Source: Lunularia cruciata (taxonomy: Eukaryota; Streptophyta; Marchantiopsida; Lunulariales; Lunulariaceae). From it: 64,000 nt of DNA. The stretch lies in assembly GCA_948567375.1 (NCBI GenBank), contig OX419756.1, forward strand, positions 27,852,333 to 27,916,332. The letters run 5' to 3'. Below the pieces are notes generated by a model. That model was not told the DNA's origin, ran no database searches, and saw nothing but the letters and a program-made list of their open reading frames with translations. Each line of letters opens with the position of its first letter. The first letter of the stretch is position 1. Both the position numbers and the translations under genes were made by a program. Of the stretch, positions 48,141 to 60,482 are shown one piece after another.

Positions 48141-49080
48141 TTGGAAATCAATTACAAAAGAGAGAGTCTTATCATGAGAGAGTTAAAGAGAGGATGGTCA
48201 ATTGTAGTAGATAAATTAAATCATATTTGTACTCCTTTTGGTAGAATGGATGTAATGTTTGGCAATCGTGCTAACATTTCTCCTCCAACTCTGGTGAGTA
48301 TTAGTTGTGTGCTTGAACAAGAGGTTATGATCCTTGATGGGATCTACTCTAACAACAAGGATGAAGAATTGGTTGAAAGTCTTATAGATTTTATTCTGCA
48401 AATTTTCTACATCTTGAGTACACAAGAACATGCATGCAATGCACTTGAAGAATAAAATGGTGCATTTGTTTTTGTGTCAAGAAGGCTTGAACCTAAGGAT
48501 AGTCCATGCTTAATGAGAGCATTAATATGAAGAGGAGTATTGTTTTGAAGGAGAAGGTAGCTTCTATATCAAGGGTAGGAGCACAAGAAGAGGAGCACCA
48601 TGGTACAAGAGCAAGAGTACAAGAGGAAATTCAAGAAGATTTAGAGGAGGAGGGTAGAGAAGTAAAAAAGGAGAATGAAGAAACCAAAGAAGCATCCAAA
48701 GAGAAGGAAGATTTGAGGAAGAGGAAGAAAAAAATTTTAAGTGACAAAGATTACACATGTAATTGTCTCTTTATCATAAGATTTAGCTAATCATAGCAAA
48801 TTGAAGAGTGAATCACTAGAAGCTAGAAACAAGTGTATGATAGTTGAGATTGAAGAATTGAAAGCAACAAAAATTGAGAACAATTGAAGAAAGAATATAT
48901 TTTTTATAGAGAAAAAAAGATCAAAGGTAGAGAAATGTAGAATCAAGGAGAGAAATGAAAAATCCAAAAGATTCTACTCCATGACACTAGAATTAGCATG
49001 AGCACAAAGACACCCAATGAAATCAGGAGTATTATTTCAACATTCTATGAAATAACTCCTTCTTATCCATAGGTTGATTA
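48141..49080 (+). mobile_element. Harbinger-associated DNA-binding-type ORF, decayed copy 3
   Basis: Plus-strand open frame 48141-48455 holds VDKLNHICTPFGRMDVMFGNRANISPPTLVSI (read in two parts here), the best preserved version of this family's core. Downstream, in other frames, are LSKDLANHSKLKSESLEARN (about 48.77-48.83 kb) and a charged coiled coil, as in copy 1. The conserved Phe-Gly-Arg-Met and Gly-Asn-Arg-Ala-Asn motifs do not match a domain I can name. It would be a partner DNA-binding protein if it belongs to PIF/Harbinger. Confidence 0.4.
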
Positions 49081-49369
49081 TAGTAACAATTATAATATAG
49101 AGCATAAATTTCTAGTAAGTCATTACTAGTGGGAATGATATTGATGATAGTGAATGGGAATGAAGACACTAGATACTAGACAATGTGGTATTGTGGTCAA
49201 TGATTTGTGTAAACATCCTCCTATGTTATATAAATTTTATGATGTGCACTTTTATAAACCTTGGTTGAATGTAACATGGATCATTTGAAACACTTTGAAT
49301 ATATTTGCAATTTTTTCTCTGGAACCAAAGAAAGTGACCGTAGAAAAAAAGAAGTTAGAAACCGGCCAA

Positions 49370-52300
49370 GATGTGCAAACCTATGTTAAAATGGCAAACC
49401 ACCTACAAGTTTGGGCAAACCTATCATACTAACTTGCAAGTTTAATGCAAACCTCATGTTGGTTTGTGCAACAAAATTTGCACAAACTGCTAGGTTCATG
49501 CAAACCAAGTATCATGCTTGGAAATATATGTGTATAATTGTAAATATTTGTAATTTTTCCACTCCCATCTACCATATATACCCTTATAATACCTTTTTTA
49601 TACCCTCAATATTATATTTTTTTGCTTGTTTTTCCTTTGATTAATCTTTGTTTTAAATAGTGGTCATAAGGAGTTGCACTTCTTCTTTTGGCCTTGTGCA
49701 CTTTCGTTTCTTTTACACTCATAAATGCCTCATATTATTTCTTGAGCTATTTCTTTCCTTGTGAATTGCTCATACTTTCCACTCATTCTCTCCTTTCTTT
49801 TAGGCTATTTGTAACTATCATAATCATGAGTGGAAGTAGTTGTAACTAGCATGGTTTGAATGTCATGTAATAGTGTATGGGAGCACCATGCATAAATAAA
49901 CTCAAGGAAAACCAATGATAATCTTGAATAGAAATAGAAACAATTTAAACATATGGCATCAATATATGGGCACATGTATATAACACTCAATGTGTAAATG
50001 TGTACCAAATAAATGTACATATATAACTAGGATACAACTAGCCTACATGACTCTATCATGAAAGTGTATCATGAAAGCGCCATAATAAGATGGGTCATAT
50101 AAAAAATTGATTGTAACACCACATCCATCTGAGCTCACAAGCAAGCATCACAAGCTCACAAAATCATCTAGCTAACAAATCATGAGAGTCATAACTAGAA
50201 TCTCTAAATTGACATAAGGGTCATAACTAGAATCTCTAAACTGACATGAGGTTCACTCCTCCTCTAGAAACCTAATGGTTAGCTTTGTAAAAGCACTAAA
50301 TTGGTGCTTCTACAAAGCTTACCATTAGGTACAAGGATATTCAATAATGGCATATATGAAGTACTAAGGGTATTTCAAGGAGAAAATCTAGGAAGATGTA
50401 TGACACCATGAGCATGTTTCATACAGTAAGGTAAAGCATCATTAGCCACAACCAATATATCTTTAATTGATACATCCACCAATATAAATGTACTATAAGG
50501 TCTAACCATGAAACCTTTATAATCATCTATAAATCCATTTATCTTGGAGAGATATGCCATGAGACATGAACCAATGTGTACTCTAACATGAAGAAAGAAC
50601 TCATCCCACATAGATCACAATAGTGTCTCCACCTCCTCCTTTGGATTGCTAGTCCAAAAGATAACCTCAAAATGAGTAACACAATACTTGATGAACTCTC
50701 TAATACCAAGCTATGGAATATACCTACTTACTTTATAATGAGCACCATCCTCTAGAATGGGTATGAATGCAACAATGTAAGAATTTTGGTCTAGTATGAA
50801 CTCTCATATCAAGTACACACCTCACGTCCAATACTAGAATTCTCATCTCCAAATCATGGTGAAGAAGTATGGGTGGGATGAATGCTCTAGATGAGGTCAT
50901 CTTCTCTCTCACTTGAGTGAGTCATTATACCTTATCCTTCATGGATGTCTTCTTCTTGTATAACCATGAGTACTCCTCCAAATTACCTTTAAAATTTAAA
51001 AAGAGGAGCGGCTAGATCCTCTAAAGTATGAGCTCTCCAAGCCACAATATCCTTTCTTAAAGGATAAATAAGAAAACTAAAATAAGGCTCCTCTCTTGGC
51101 CTTGCAAGTAGATTAATCCATGTTTGAGTTCCACAAGTGGCTCTCCTTCTCAAAGAAGGTTATGTAGATGCACTTCTTATCTCACTAGGCTCTCTTCTCC
51201 CATCATACATATCCCTAGTCTCATTGGGGTGATGCCCAACATAAGAAGTGCTACCATGGTCCTCTTGTGTTTGTGTCCGAGTCCAAACATCAATAGTCTC
51301 ACTAGGCTCTCTTCTCCCATCATAGATATCCTTAGTATCACCAGGGTGATGCATACAATAAGAAGTACTACCATGGTTCTTTGTTTGTGTACCAACATCA
51401 ATAGGAGTAAATCTCTAAGGGTAGTATAACGTCTCTATCTCAAGCCACTCTATAACCACCTCATGAGCAATAATACATAACTCTTTAAGAGTGTGTAGTT
51501 GAGTGCTACTCTCATGTAGAGTACTTGAGTCCTCTTCAATAACATTATAGTAATAGTAAACTCTCTTAAGGTAATAGATATTGTGAAGTCAGAACCCCTC
51601 TACCATAAGCTCCTATCTCTAACAAGTATATCTAGCTCTACCAACATCTCACCTTTTGCACTAATCAATATATCCAATTCTGCAAGCCTCTCAACTCTAG
51701 CTCTATCGTCATCCTCCCTTTGCCTAATAACACCAACTAACTTGGCTAATTTCTTATGAATAGTACTCTCTCCTACAAAATGATTCACCTCTCTTTGCAA
51801 GTTTGCTCTCCCTCTCTATCAAATTAATAATACTTGCTCCTCCTTCTAACCTACTCTACTCTCACGAGTCCTCAACATCAACTCCTCCTCCTCAAGTTTA
51901 TTCTCTCTCTCTATCAAAATATGCTCCCCTAAAGGTATAGTACATTCCTCTACCTCTATATGTAAATGCACATAAGTCATATCATTGGGTGGTAGTGGTG
52001 GTAGAATAGGTGGCTCAACCTCTCTTCTCCCTCCGTGCTCAAGTGGCTCAACATGTGATGTACACAAATACTAATTACCATCAAACTCCATAATGAATCC
52101 ATAAACAAAATAAATATTATCCATAACTCCCAAAAGGTCTCAATCAAACATAAGTATATATATATATAACTCTAGGTACATATCAAAACTCATGATTAGA
52201 GGGATCTAAACTCTCACTCACTCATCATCAACTAGTAAGCATCATCATCCATGGACATAAACCTCACCTTTGGGTACTCCAACATCATGTACAAATGCAT

Positions 52301-52990
52301 CCTCACCCACTAATCCTCTCTCTATGAAAAAGTGAGTAAGAATCTACCCTACATAGTAATGTAGACCATTCTACCATTTTCATGGTGAAGCTATCTCTAG
52401 ACTACAACCAACTTGGCCTCAATAGCTCTAAACATGAGCATAGCCTAATTAGAGTCCTCTAGAGATATATATATCTTACTCTTTACTAGCATGATAATGG
52501 TCCAGTGTACCACCCTAGCAATGATGGAATGAGAAATGAACATAATAATTGGAAAAATGCGTAGAATGTTGGACATCCATAATGTCTACTAGGTATCTCT
52601 TAGATTTCACGTCTCTATCTAGAAGCCAATCTTCAACCATTCTATGAGGAACCTTCCTCTCCCTTGGAGTGCTCCCCATAGACAAACAAAAGGCATCACA
52701 TATCATGGACACATTGGGTACCAAATCACTTCCTCCAAATCTTCTTGAATGAGTATCTTTGTCCCATGTATGGACAAACTCCATGCACAATAGTACCTAT
52801 AGTCATCAAATAACTTACATGTTAATCAAGCCTTAATCAAACCCAAACCTAACTAATAAAACCCAAACCACATTAACAAACTAAGTTAATAGGACCCAAA
52901 CCACACCATGTTGATGTGCAAACCACTCAGATTTGTGCAAGTTTGGTTTGCACAAACCAAACATGGTTTGTGCATCAACATTGGTTTATG
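49370..52990 (-). mobile_element. Unclassified plant element, copy 3
   Basis: Minus-strand coding remains at 52790-50375. The N-terminal block EFVHTWDKDTHS.R and SMICDAF.L..GSTPRERKVP, with EDWLLDRDVKSKRYL, aligns with the matching block of copy 1. A Glu/Arg-rich middle (52.07-51.6 kb: ILIERENKLEEEELMLRTRE) and the C-terminal block VRPYSTFILVDVSIKDILVV with GVIHLPRFSP follow. GCAAACC and GGTTTGC words are dense at 49374-49510 and 52916-52990, on both sides of the coding part, including a near-perfect palindrome around GTTTGGTTTGCACAAACC (about 52944). These are taken as its margins. The element is broken. Confidence 0.5.
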
Positions 52991-54484
52991 CTTGGGTTTT
53001 GATAAGGTTTAAATTTAGACAAGTTTAGACAGTTCCAAAACTTGAAATTTTCATCAATTTGCAAAACTTCTTTACAATGAATTAACTCACATGAGGTGAA
53101 GGGTAATTGATGCTAAGTGCAATCTTGAGTCCAAGTGCATCCAAATCAACTTCTTGGATCTGCTTGGCTGCTCTTCAAATCTGAAACTTATCCATCCAAC
53201 ACCATTTTATATATGACATGTTATTGATGAGAGTATGAAAACTTATCAACCATAGCCCTTCTCCAATTTCCCCATGTTGTTCCTTGTCTTGATTTCTCTC
53301 ATAAGAATCTATCAATTTCAAGTGTCATTTTTAATTTATCAATCTTTTGATCCACTTCCTTGCTTATTCTTCCTTGATATATTCTTGATCACTTCTCTCT
53401 TCTCTTTGGTTTCCCACTCTCACAATACAATCATCATTCAAACCTTGACACTTCCTTAACTTCTTGAGAGACAAAAAAAACATGTACCATTTATGTAAGT
53501 GGTATAAGTGAATGGAGAAACATGTGCACATGGTGGTGAAGAAGAGTCAAGATTCAGATAGACATTAAAAAAGTAGATGAAGCATAACAAGTTCTTGGTG
53601 TACAAAGTTGTTACTTGGCCCCGGCTCACTCTTGATGTTATTGATGCAGAAAAAGGAGAAATCTTCATGAGAACAAGAACAAGAATTTTGTATCCTTCAC
53701 ACTTTACACTCTCTTGTCTTTTGATACACTTCACTTCCCTGCTCACTCTCCTTCCCAATCATTTCTCTCCTCTCTCTAATTTTATGCTCTCACAATAAAA
53801 TAATCTTGAGTATCAGTCCTTTTGGATTTCTTGAACTTTGATCCTTTTGAACTTCCTTCTCCTCTTCACTCATTTCCCCATACTAAACCCTGAAATTATT
53901 CTCTTCCTTATTTCTTCCCAAACTTTTCTAACATAAATACTTCCTATCTGAATCTTGTTGGTTATATATATATTAGAGTTTGGGATACATATATCTTGAA
54001 CTCTTACCTGTCTCTATCCAAACTAGATCTTTCTTGACCTCTCTCTTGGGTTCTCTTCTTCAACTTTAAATTTCTCTCCCAAACTCTCTTATACTATTTT
54101 ATATATTTCTCTTCCTCTCAATTATAACCTATCAAGCAACTCTATTTTCAATATTTTCCCAATTTTCTCAATATGATATAGGGACATCTTGGTTCAAAGG
54201 ATCTTCTAGAATAGTGAAATACTTTAAAACATACTAAATCTAAACTATATGTTAATCCAAAAAACTCCAAAACAAAGCTATTGAAAATATAAACAAGTTC
54301 AAAATATTTACAAAATTGAAATCATATCAAAACCAACTTGATAAATAATACTTATCAGGTGAAATCCATTTATTTCCTTCCAAGGTAAGCTAAGAAATTT
54401 GGATTGGAAATCCTTTTAGTCTCTGCTCTATACTCTCCGTGGTACTCTATTCGATGTTATGAATCATGATCTATTTCTTTTGAA
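52991..54484. other. CT-rich AT DNA with a diverged direct repeat
   Basis: Two segments about 375 bp apart (near 53346-53430 and 53718-53805) resemble one another: both run TTTGAT.CACTTC..., then a TCTCT-rich part, then CTCTCACAATA.AAT. No coding block was recognised. It lies between the unclassified element and a Harbinger relic, and may be flank sequence of either. Confidence 0.4.
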
Positions 54485-55465
54485 TTATTTATATATTTCT
54501 CTACCCAAATGTTGGCTAGGTTAGTGAGGAAAATTATGTAAAATAATACATATTATCACTCATTTTAACATCACTACATTTCTACTAGTGTCATTGTGTT
54601 GAACCCTTAATTCTTTCAAAGAATGCTACCTTGTATTCATTGCCTGATACGATGCTCATTTACCACTCTAGCTCTTGCAAGTCATTTGTGAAAATCTTGT
54701 TTTTCTTGAGTTTGTGCTTGTTTGAAGGAAGGGACCAAAGTGACTCATAGGAATGTAACCCAAATCCCCTAGTAGAAATGGTTGTTTTTCAAACAGCGTG
54801 CATTCTTCTCTTGTGTTCAACTCACTCCAAATAGGAGAACTTCTCAAGGAGGCCATGTCATGGCAAGATCCAAGCATCACTTGTTACAATAAATATCAAT
54901 TAACAACTATTAATATTAATATTATGTTCATGCAAGACACTCAACTAAAACACCTAATTTGAACACTAAAAAAAAACAAGTATTCTTACCTCTACAAAAT
55001 GAATAATATATCTTTGATCATCACACACCACCTGACCATTGAGAGAGTGATATCGTTTTCCATTGAAACCTTGCTGTCAATACATGGTCTTTGAAAACAA
55101 AAATAAATTCCCATCAACTAAACTGACACACGGGGATGCCCCTTCTCGGCAAACATAGAGGATATTTGAATTCTCTCCTTCTTATTGGGTCATTTTACTT
55201 CTTTGCCCGTAACACTAATTACTGCAGTTATAACTCATTGTAGATCCTGTACTAATACCTCATAAGTTTAAACCTCTCCCTACTTTTCTACACTTGCTCC
55301 ATTCATGAGATGCCCAAGCCTATCAAGCCCCAGTGCAACTTGGTTCCAAACAAGGGTTTGGTCCCAATGCAACGCATTTCTAGATAAATAATGATCTTTA
55401 ATTAAATCTGTTAAAGCATTGAACCAAAAAAATATCCATTCTACTGAGGTGTCTGAATGCATTCA
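54485..55465 (-). mobile_element. PIF/Harbinger transposase relic, second-best copy
   Basis: Minus-strand blocks in order: LIKDHYLSRNALHWDQ and VALGLDRLGHLMNGASV (55.4-55.28 kb, the helix-turn-helix region typical of this family), QGFNGKRYHSLNGQVVCDD (about 55.07-55.02 kb), then REECTLFEKQPFLLGDLGYIPMSHFGPF (54.8 kb, read in parts), LKELRVQ and IILHNF (about 54.55 kb). They match DDE_Tnp_4 (HARBI1-like) transposases. Several stops and frame changes interrupt it. It retains a better N-terminal helix-turn-helix than the 37.3 kb copy. Confidence 0.65.
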
Positions 55466-55804
55466 TATCCAATTTAAAACACAATACCCAATTCCAAATA
55501 CAATTTTAATACAAATTTAGAACAACAATGACATTGAATCCTATCTTGCAAGTAAAAAGTATTGTGCTTCTTCAACACCTTGGTGCACGGGCTCTTCCTT
55601 GTTGTTGCTCCACTCATCATTTGACTGACTCAACTCCGCCAAACTGAACTCCGACTTGTGAATCAATAAGATTTGAATATAACTTGCAATTTCTTTCTGA
55701 AGCAAGGTGTGACTGCTTGTGCGTGGCATTGTGCTATGTCCAGTGTGAGCCTTCTAGATAATCTCCCTTGTTTCAAGGGTCTAGAGAAAGGTGATGCATT
55801 TCTA

Positions 55805-57350
55805 GTATACAACAGAATAAAAGGCGACCACGTAGGAAAAATGAAGGATGGGAAGACCCCATCAAGCCGTACAAGGGAGAGACAAAAAAGGTAACATGGG
55901 GCTAAGCCCCAATAGAGTCTGTATGAGAAATCTGCCCTACCGCACCTAAGATATCCGAGCTATGCAAGTCGTATAGTCTACACACAACTAGAGCATCCGA
56001 AGAAACATCACCTAATGTGATTGCTCTCATATGGATTGCACCAGCCACTGCCCTCTGTAGAGCAATGGACACACGCTGTCTAACATGCTACACAATATGC
56101 TACAAAGTATGAGAGTGAGAGTGGTACCCTCTGACGCCTAACATGATAAGCTCTCGCGCACTCCCTGACAAATGTGTCAAATGCAGTGTCTATCGCTCCA
56201 TATAACTCCAAGGCTAGAGGAACAAAGAGGTGACCTTGCTGCATGCCCCTATACTTGGAGACCTTGTGACCTGCTACTGCACTCGCCGCCCATCCAGAGG
56301 GATGGGTAATCACTCCCTCCAAAACTGTATCCTGCGTAGGGTCCATGACCACGACATCCGCTATTGTCACCTGATCATCTCGGACCAAGTATAAGTCTGC
56401 CCTGACACGAGTCGTCTGCAACGCATACGAACGCTCCCTCCAAGCCAAGTATCCACTCTCTCGTGCCATAGCAAACACTATATCTCTAATGGCATCATGG
56501 GTAGCTATCCTCTGTCCTCCAAAAGGACACCTTGTCATGTGGACCACCGCTGCATCTAGTGTAGAACCACACTCACAAGTGAGTAATGAAGATGCAGATG
56601 GGTGGACCAAACCTAGGCAAAACCTCATCGCTGTAGAGAAAGTAGCCGGTGCAAGTCGGAAAGCCCTAATGCATGGTTGAGCTAGGATCCACGAGCCTGC
56701 ACCCTTGCCGGAGCAAGAGCGTAGTCATGCTCTAGTAGCATGAGGAATGGACGAGTCAATTAAGAGAGAATGTAGCGTATGCTCACACGGTTGCTCCATC
56801 AAGGAAGACTGTAGACCTCTAGTCCAATCTGACGATAGTGAAGCAAACGGTGGAAAAAACTCTCGTGCTCGTGAGGATAGACTATCTCTCGTCTGCCGCA
56901 ATAACACCTGGAGAGAAAAGGATCCTCCCTCCACCTCTGTCACATAAGTCTCCCAACCAGGTTTCCGGTCTACTATTCTCTCTTTGCTATAAAGGAAAGG
57001 TGCTTCCCCGTGCTCCTCTAGAAAAGGGAAAAAGGCGACCACCTCTCCTTTGTCCTCTACTAATCTCGTAGGCTTTGAGAGGAAATCATCAATCGAGAGG
57101 AGAGTGTGTGCTTCTTGTCGTGAGAAGAATTGAAGGTCGTGAGCTTTTGGTCGCGAGAAGAATTGAGGATGTGATTCAATGATTCTCTCTATGAGAACGA
57201 ACTACAACAAGAACTTAGAGGAAAGCTTTTCGTCGTGAGAGGATGTGATTATGTGATTCTCGACAAGAACTAGATTGTGTCTCTCTAGCTCTCTCTACTT
57301 CGTGTCTCTGTGGACGAACCTTGTTTGCATTCCGTGGAATGTTTGCGTGA
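55805..57350 (-). mobile_element. LINE with Cys/His and nuclease-like C-terminal domain, best copy
   Basis: The minus-strand frame 56628-56080 (182 codons) contains CECGSTLDAAVVHMTRCPFGG (as CxCG...H..xC), THDAIRDIVFAMARESG, then RADLYL, IADVVVMDP, a KVSKYR lysine and FVPLALELYGAIDTAFD. This order (zinc-knuckle-like CxC...H...C, then a PD-(D/E)XK-like core) is the C-terminal half of non-LTR retrotransposons with a restriction-enzyme-like nuclease; reverse transcriptase itself is missing here. The 3' tail follows to about 55805. Upstream on the same strand is an unrelated 105-codon open frame (57042-56725, MVAFFPFLEEHGEAP) and a leader-like GC-richer stretch to about 57350, possibly the 5' end joined by an internal deletion. 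The join near 56.68 kb shifts frame. Confidence 0.6.
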
Positions 57351-58873
57351 AATGATTAGGATAAATGTTTTCAAATTTCAAAATCTAGATGCACTTAATT
57401 TTTACGGATACCCGTAAACACCTTATCCCCTCACCTAAGGATAATGAAAAACATGATCCATAAATATTTTACGGTAACCGGTACTCTACCCATAATCTTT
57501 TCATAATCATAAGTTTTAATACCTGTAAAAACTGTATGGATTGCTTGTCAAAACTTTCAAGGCTTCCTACGTAACCTCATAAACACTAAAACTGAATCCC
57601 CCTACTGTCTCTCTTACCACCCCCGTTTTAGCGATGCTGTAAACCACTGCCTTGACTATCCAACTTTAGTGGAGCTTCTAGGGAACTTCCAAGTGGATCG
57701 TTGTACCATGCCTTCTAGTAATGTCGGTGAATCGCCCTTTCTGTCATCTGATGAAAGAGCTGCGGTTTACTAAGAAAAGACACCTTTACTCCAGTTTCGA
57801 CCTTTAGGAGCGTAGACTTAGTTCCAACATAATTAGTTAGTTTCTCATTGCTGCATATTCATGCAGAAAAGTACTGTTAAGCCAAAAATTGCTAACCAAA
57901 ACTTAATGGAGTTATGGTATGTGCAAAGTTTTCCCTTATTAGCTCCATTGGGCGTAGAAAACAATATGGTAACTATTGCATCCGATATTCAGGGTATATT
58001 CGCAAGGTGTAGACATAGGAGAGGTTTAGTTCTCATTTTGAGAAAACAAGGATTATTTAGTAAAAGTGAATGGAAATGGTTTTAGAATTTTGGGACAGTG
58101 GATTCTATGAAGTTCCATGTAAAAATTCTGAATGAGACCAAAAGATACATCGAACATAAAATTTCCAGCATGATTTCAGTTAAGGGAGAAATGCTTCTTA
58201 CACGTACGACAACTTTCCTACTCTATTTGCAAATTAATAGAAGAAATTTCTTTGAGTGTTGTTGATTACAATTTACGTACAAGTATCAAAAGATTTCAGA
58301 TAAATGGAGCCCAATGAGAATTCAAATTCTGAATTTAATTGTAGACTGGTGTACAAACAGACACAAGCGTTTGAAATGAATTATGTGCAAGAATTGAAGG
58401 GTAAATTTCCACTTACACATTGTATGAACGTCGAGAAATAAAATCCTAAAGAAAAGCTTCTAAAAAAAAAAAAAAGCCTCGCGCATAGTTATACCAGTAT
58501 TTCTTATAAAATAGTTTCGGTGTAGAGAATGTTTTTTTGGAGATTTGTGTTCCAAAACCTTTAAACTCTCGTCCAAAACCCAAAATTTAAAATCCTTGCA
58601 CCAATCCCCTACTACTTCTGAACGGATACCTTTTGTAAATAATGAAAAACACTACATTTTGCAAACCAAAGCCACGGAGAAACAAATAGAAACAAGAAAC
58701 TAGAAAGAGAACGACAAGAACCATCCACAAAGTAAAGAGGATTCGTACAAAGGATTCGTACTGACAGAAAGAAAATGAATAGAAGTGTGCTAAGTAAGTT
58801 GTTGGATGAACTCCTACCTTCTCAACGAAATAGAAGTGTGATAGGTTGTATATGAACTCCGGCTTTCTCTTTC
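57351..58873. other. Intergenic AT-rich DNA
   Basis: No gene recognised. An A-run of about 14 lies near 58461-58477. Close to the LINE tail at 58.9 kb a pair of ~50-bp near-repeats (GGAGTTCAT..., each ending CACACTTCTATT when read on the minus strand) occurs at about 58775-58865. Confidence 0.4.
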
Positions 58874-58985
58874 TTAAACGACAAAAGCGACCTTGTAGGA
58901 TAACAACAAGGATGGGAACCAACCCATCAAGCCGTACAAGAATAAAACACGAGAGATAAAATGGAGCTTAGCTTCAGTATCTTTT
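58874..58985 (-). mobile_element. LINE 3' end, 5'-truncated copy
   Basis: On the minus strand this matches the LINE tail at 55805-55915: GAAGCTAAGCTCC, CTTGTACGGCTTGATGGG, TTCCCATCC and CC TAC..GGTCGC blocks in the same order. No coding part. It is the fifth 3' end of this family in the window and sits in the gene island left of the MRS2 gene. Confidence 0.6.
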
Positions 58986-60482
58986 GGAAATTGGACGGGA
59001 TATTCTACCTTAGCTTCAGGCGCACTTGACATGGAGAACATGCTATGGACGAAACTAGTACTGCAATGCGATGCTGACATCTTCTGGGATCTTTTGACGA
59101 TCCAATACCCTTCACTGACTTTTAGATACTCAAAATACAAGACGATGATCTGGTCTTGCAGGCCACACCCCTCGTGGTATATATGAGCGTAAACTTCCTC
59201 AATGTCTGCCTTTGTAAAGGATATAAACGTTGGCTTAACTGCAAAGGCCTAAATCCTCTTAGTGACATTTCACCAATGATGGTTTCCCTCGAGTTTATGC
59301 ATAGTTGACTCCCCCACCACAGTACTTGAGAAGTAGAAAACTAGATTAACAAGTAATCTCCAAAGACACTTTGTTGAATCAGAAATGCTAGGATCAGAAT
59401 CAGCTCACTGCTCCAGAGTTGTTTTCATGATTTATAAAATTTGTGATTAATCACGACTTTTATGTTAAATCACTCTTGTGAGATATTAGCTTATCGTAAA
59501 CAAGTAATTACAAGTGATGGATTCAACCCACTATGCAAACAGTTAAATTGACTTAACTGTACGATACGCTGATTTGGCTTTAAAGTACTCCATTGGCCAC
59601 ACGAAAGGATAGTTGGTCACATCGAATCCAGAAAGAAAGCGTTGCAGAACGCCCATGCAATAGTCCATAAAACAAGGAGGATTTAAACAAAAGGGTTGTT
59701 AGTACCTGCATTACCAGCAGGTTGGAAAAGCTCAATAGGACAAACAACTGAATATAGTAATACTTGACCGTAGCCCTAGCTGCCGACAACAGATATTCTA
59801 ACGTAGGTTAGCAGAATATGGACGAACTTCAGCAGAACTCAGTCGGTTGAAGAAGGCGTAAACACTGCAGCCTTTCTCACGTACTTTGTAGACCAACTGA
59901 GTTCCGTCTTGAGAGGATGAACCGGAACGGATGTAGCGAAAGAGTTTTCCGTCATTGTGAAAACGTTTCTGCTGATCCTGGGAAGCACCGGGGTCATGGA
60001 TGTCGACGTCACGCGCGCAGGGATAGAATACTGAGAAATAAGTGCGATTGGTGCAATGTGGTGAGGAGGCCACCCAGTCCCACGACGAATGCACAGGAGG
60101 AATCAATTCGCAGTTCTTGCATGAATGTGCCGTAGTTTGGAAGAGAGATCGAATCGTGCAGGTCGGGCGGGGATCTCTGGAGTTCGTGGCGGGCCATGGT
60201 GGACTGGGAGAAAGGAGCTGAAAGGTCCGGATCGGAGAATTCTGTAGGAAATGTCCGAGTTGACTGTCCTGGAGAAAACCGGTGGAAGGAGACCAGAGGA
60301 GGAGGAGTTAGTATAGTGATCGATAGTTCGTTTGAACTCTGGAGAAGATCCATTGACGCTTGCTTGTTGTGCCGGAGGAATTGATCTTGGGAAGGGTTTA
60401 TTCTCAAGACACATTGTTTGGGAAGAGATTGATGTTTGTGAGGGCGGAGTGACGCAGGGAAGAACAACAATAATAGTAGCAA
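58986..60482. other. Intergenic region with a possible divergent exon
   Basis: AT-rich to about 59.8 kb, then GC-richer. On the minus strand 60236-60009 opens a frame including MARHELQRSPPDLHDSISLP and GTFMQELRIDSSCAFVVGLGG, and an overlapping frame runs from 60106 to 59798. Their composition looks coding-like and they lie back to back with the MRS2 gene, but I recognise no family and could not join the two by a clear splice. A divergent gene sharing the MRS2 promoter is possible. Confidence 0.25.
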
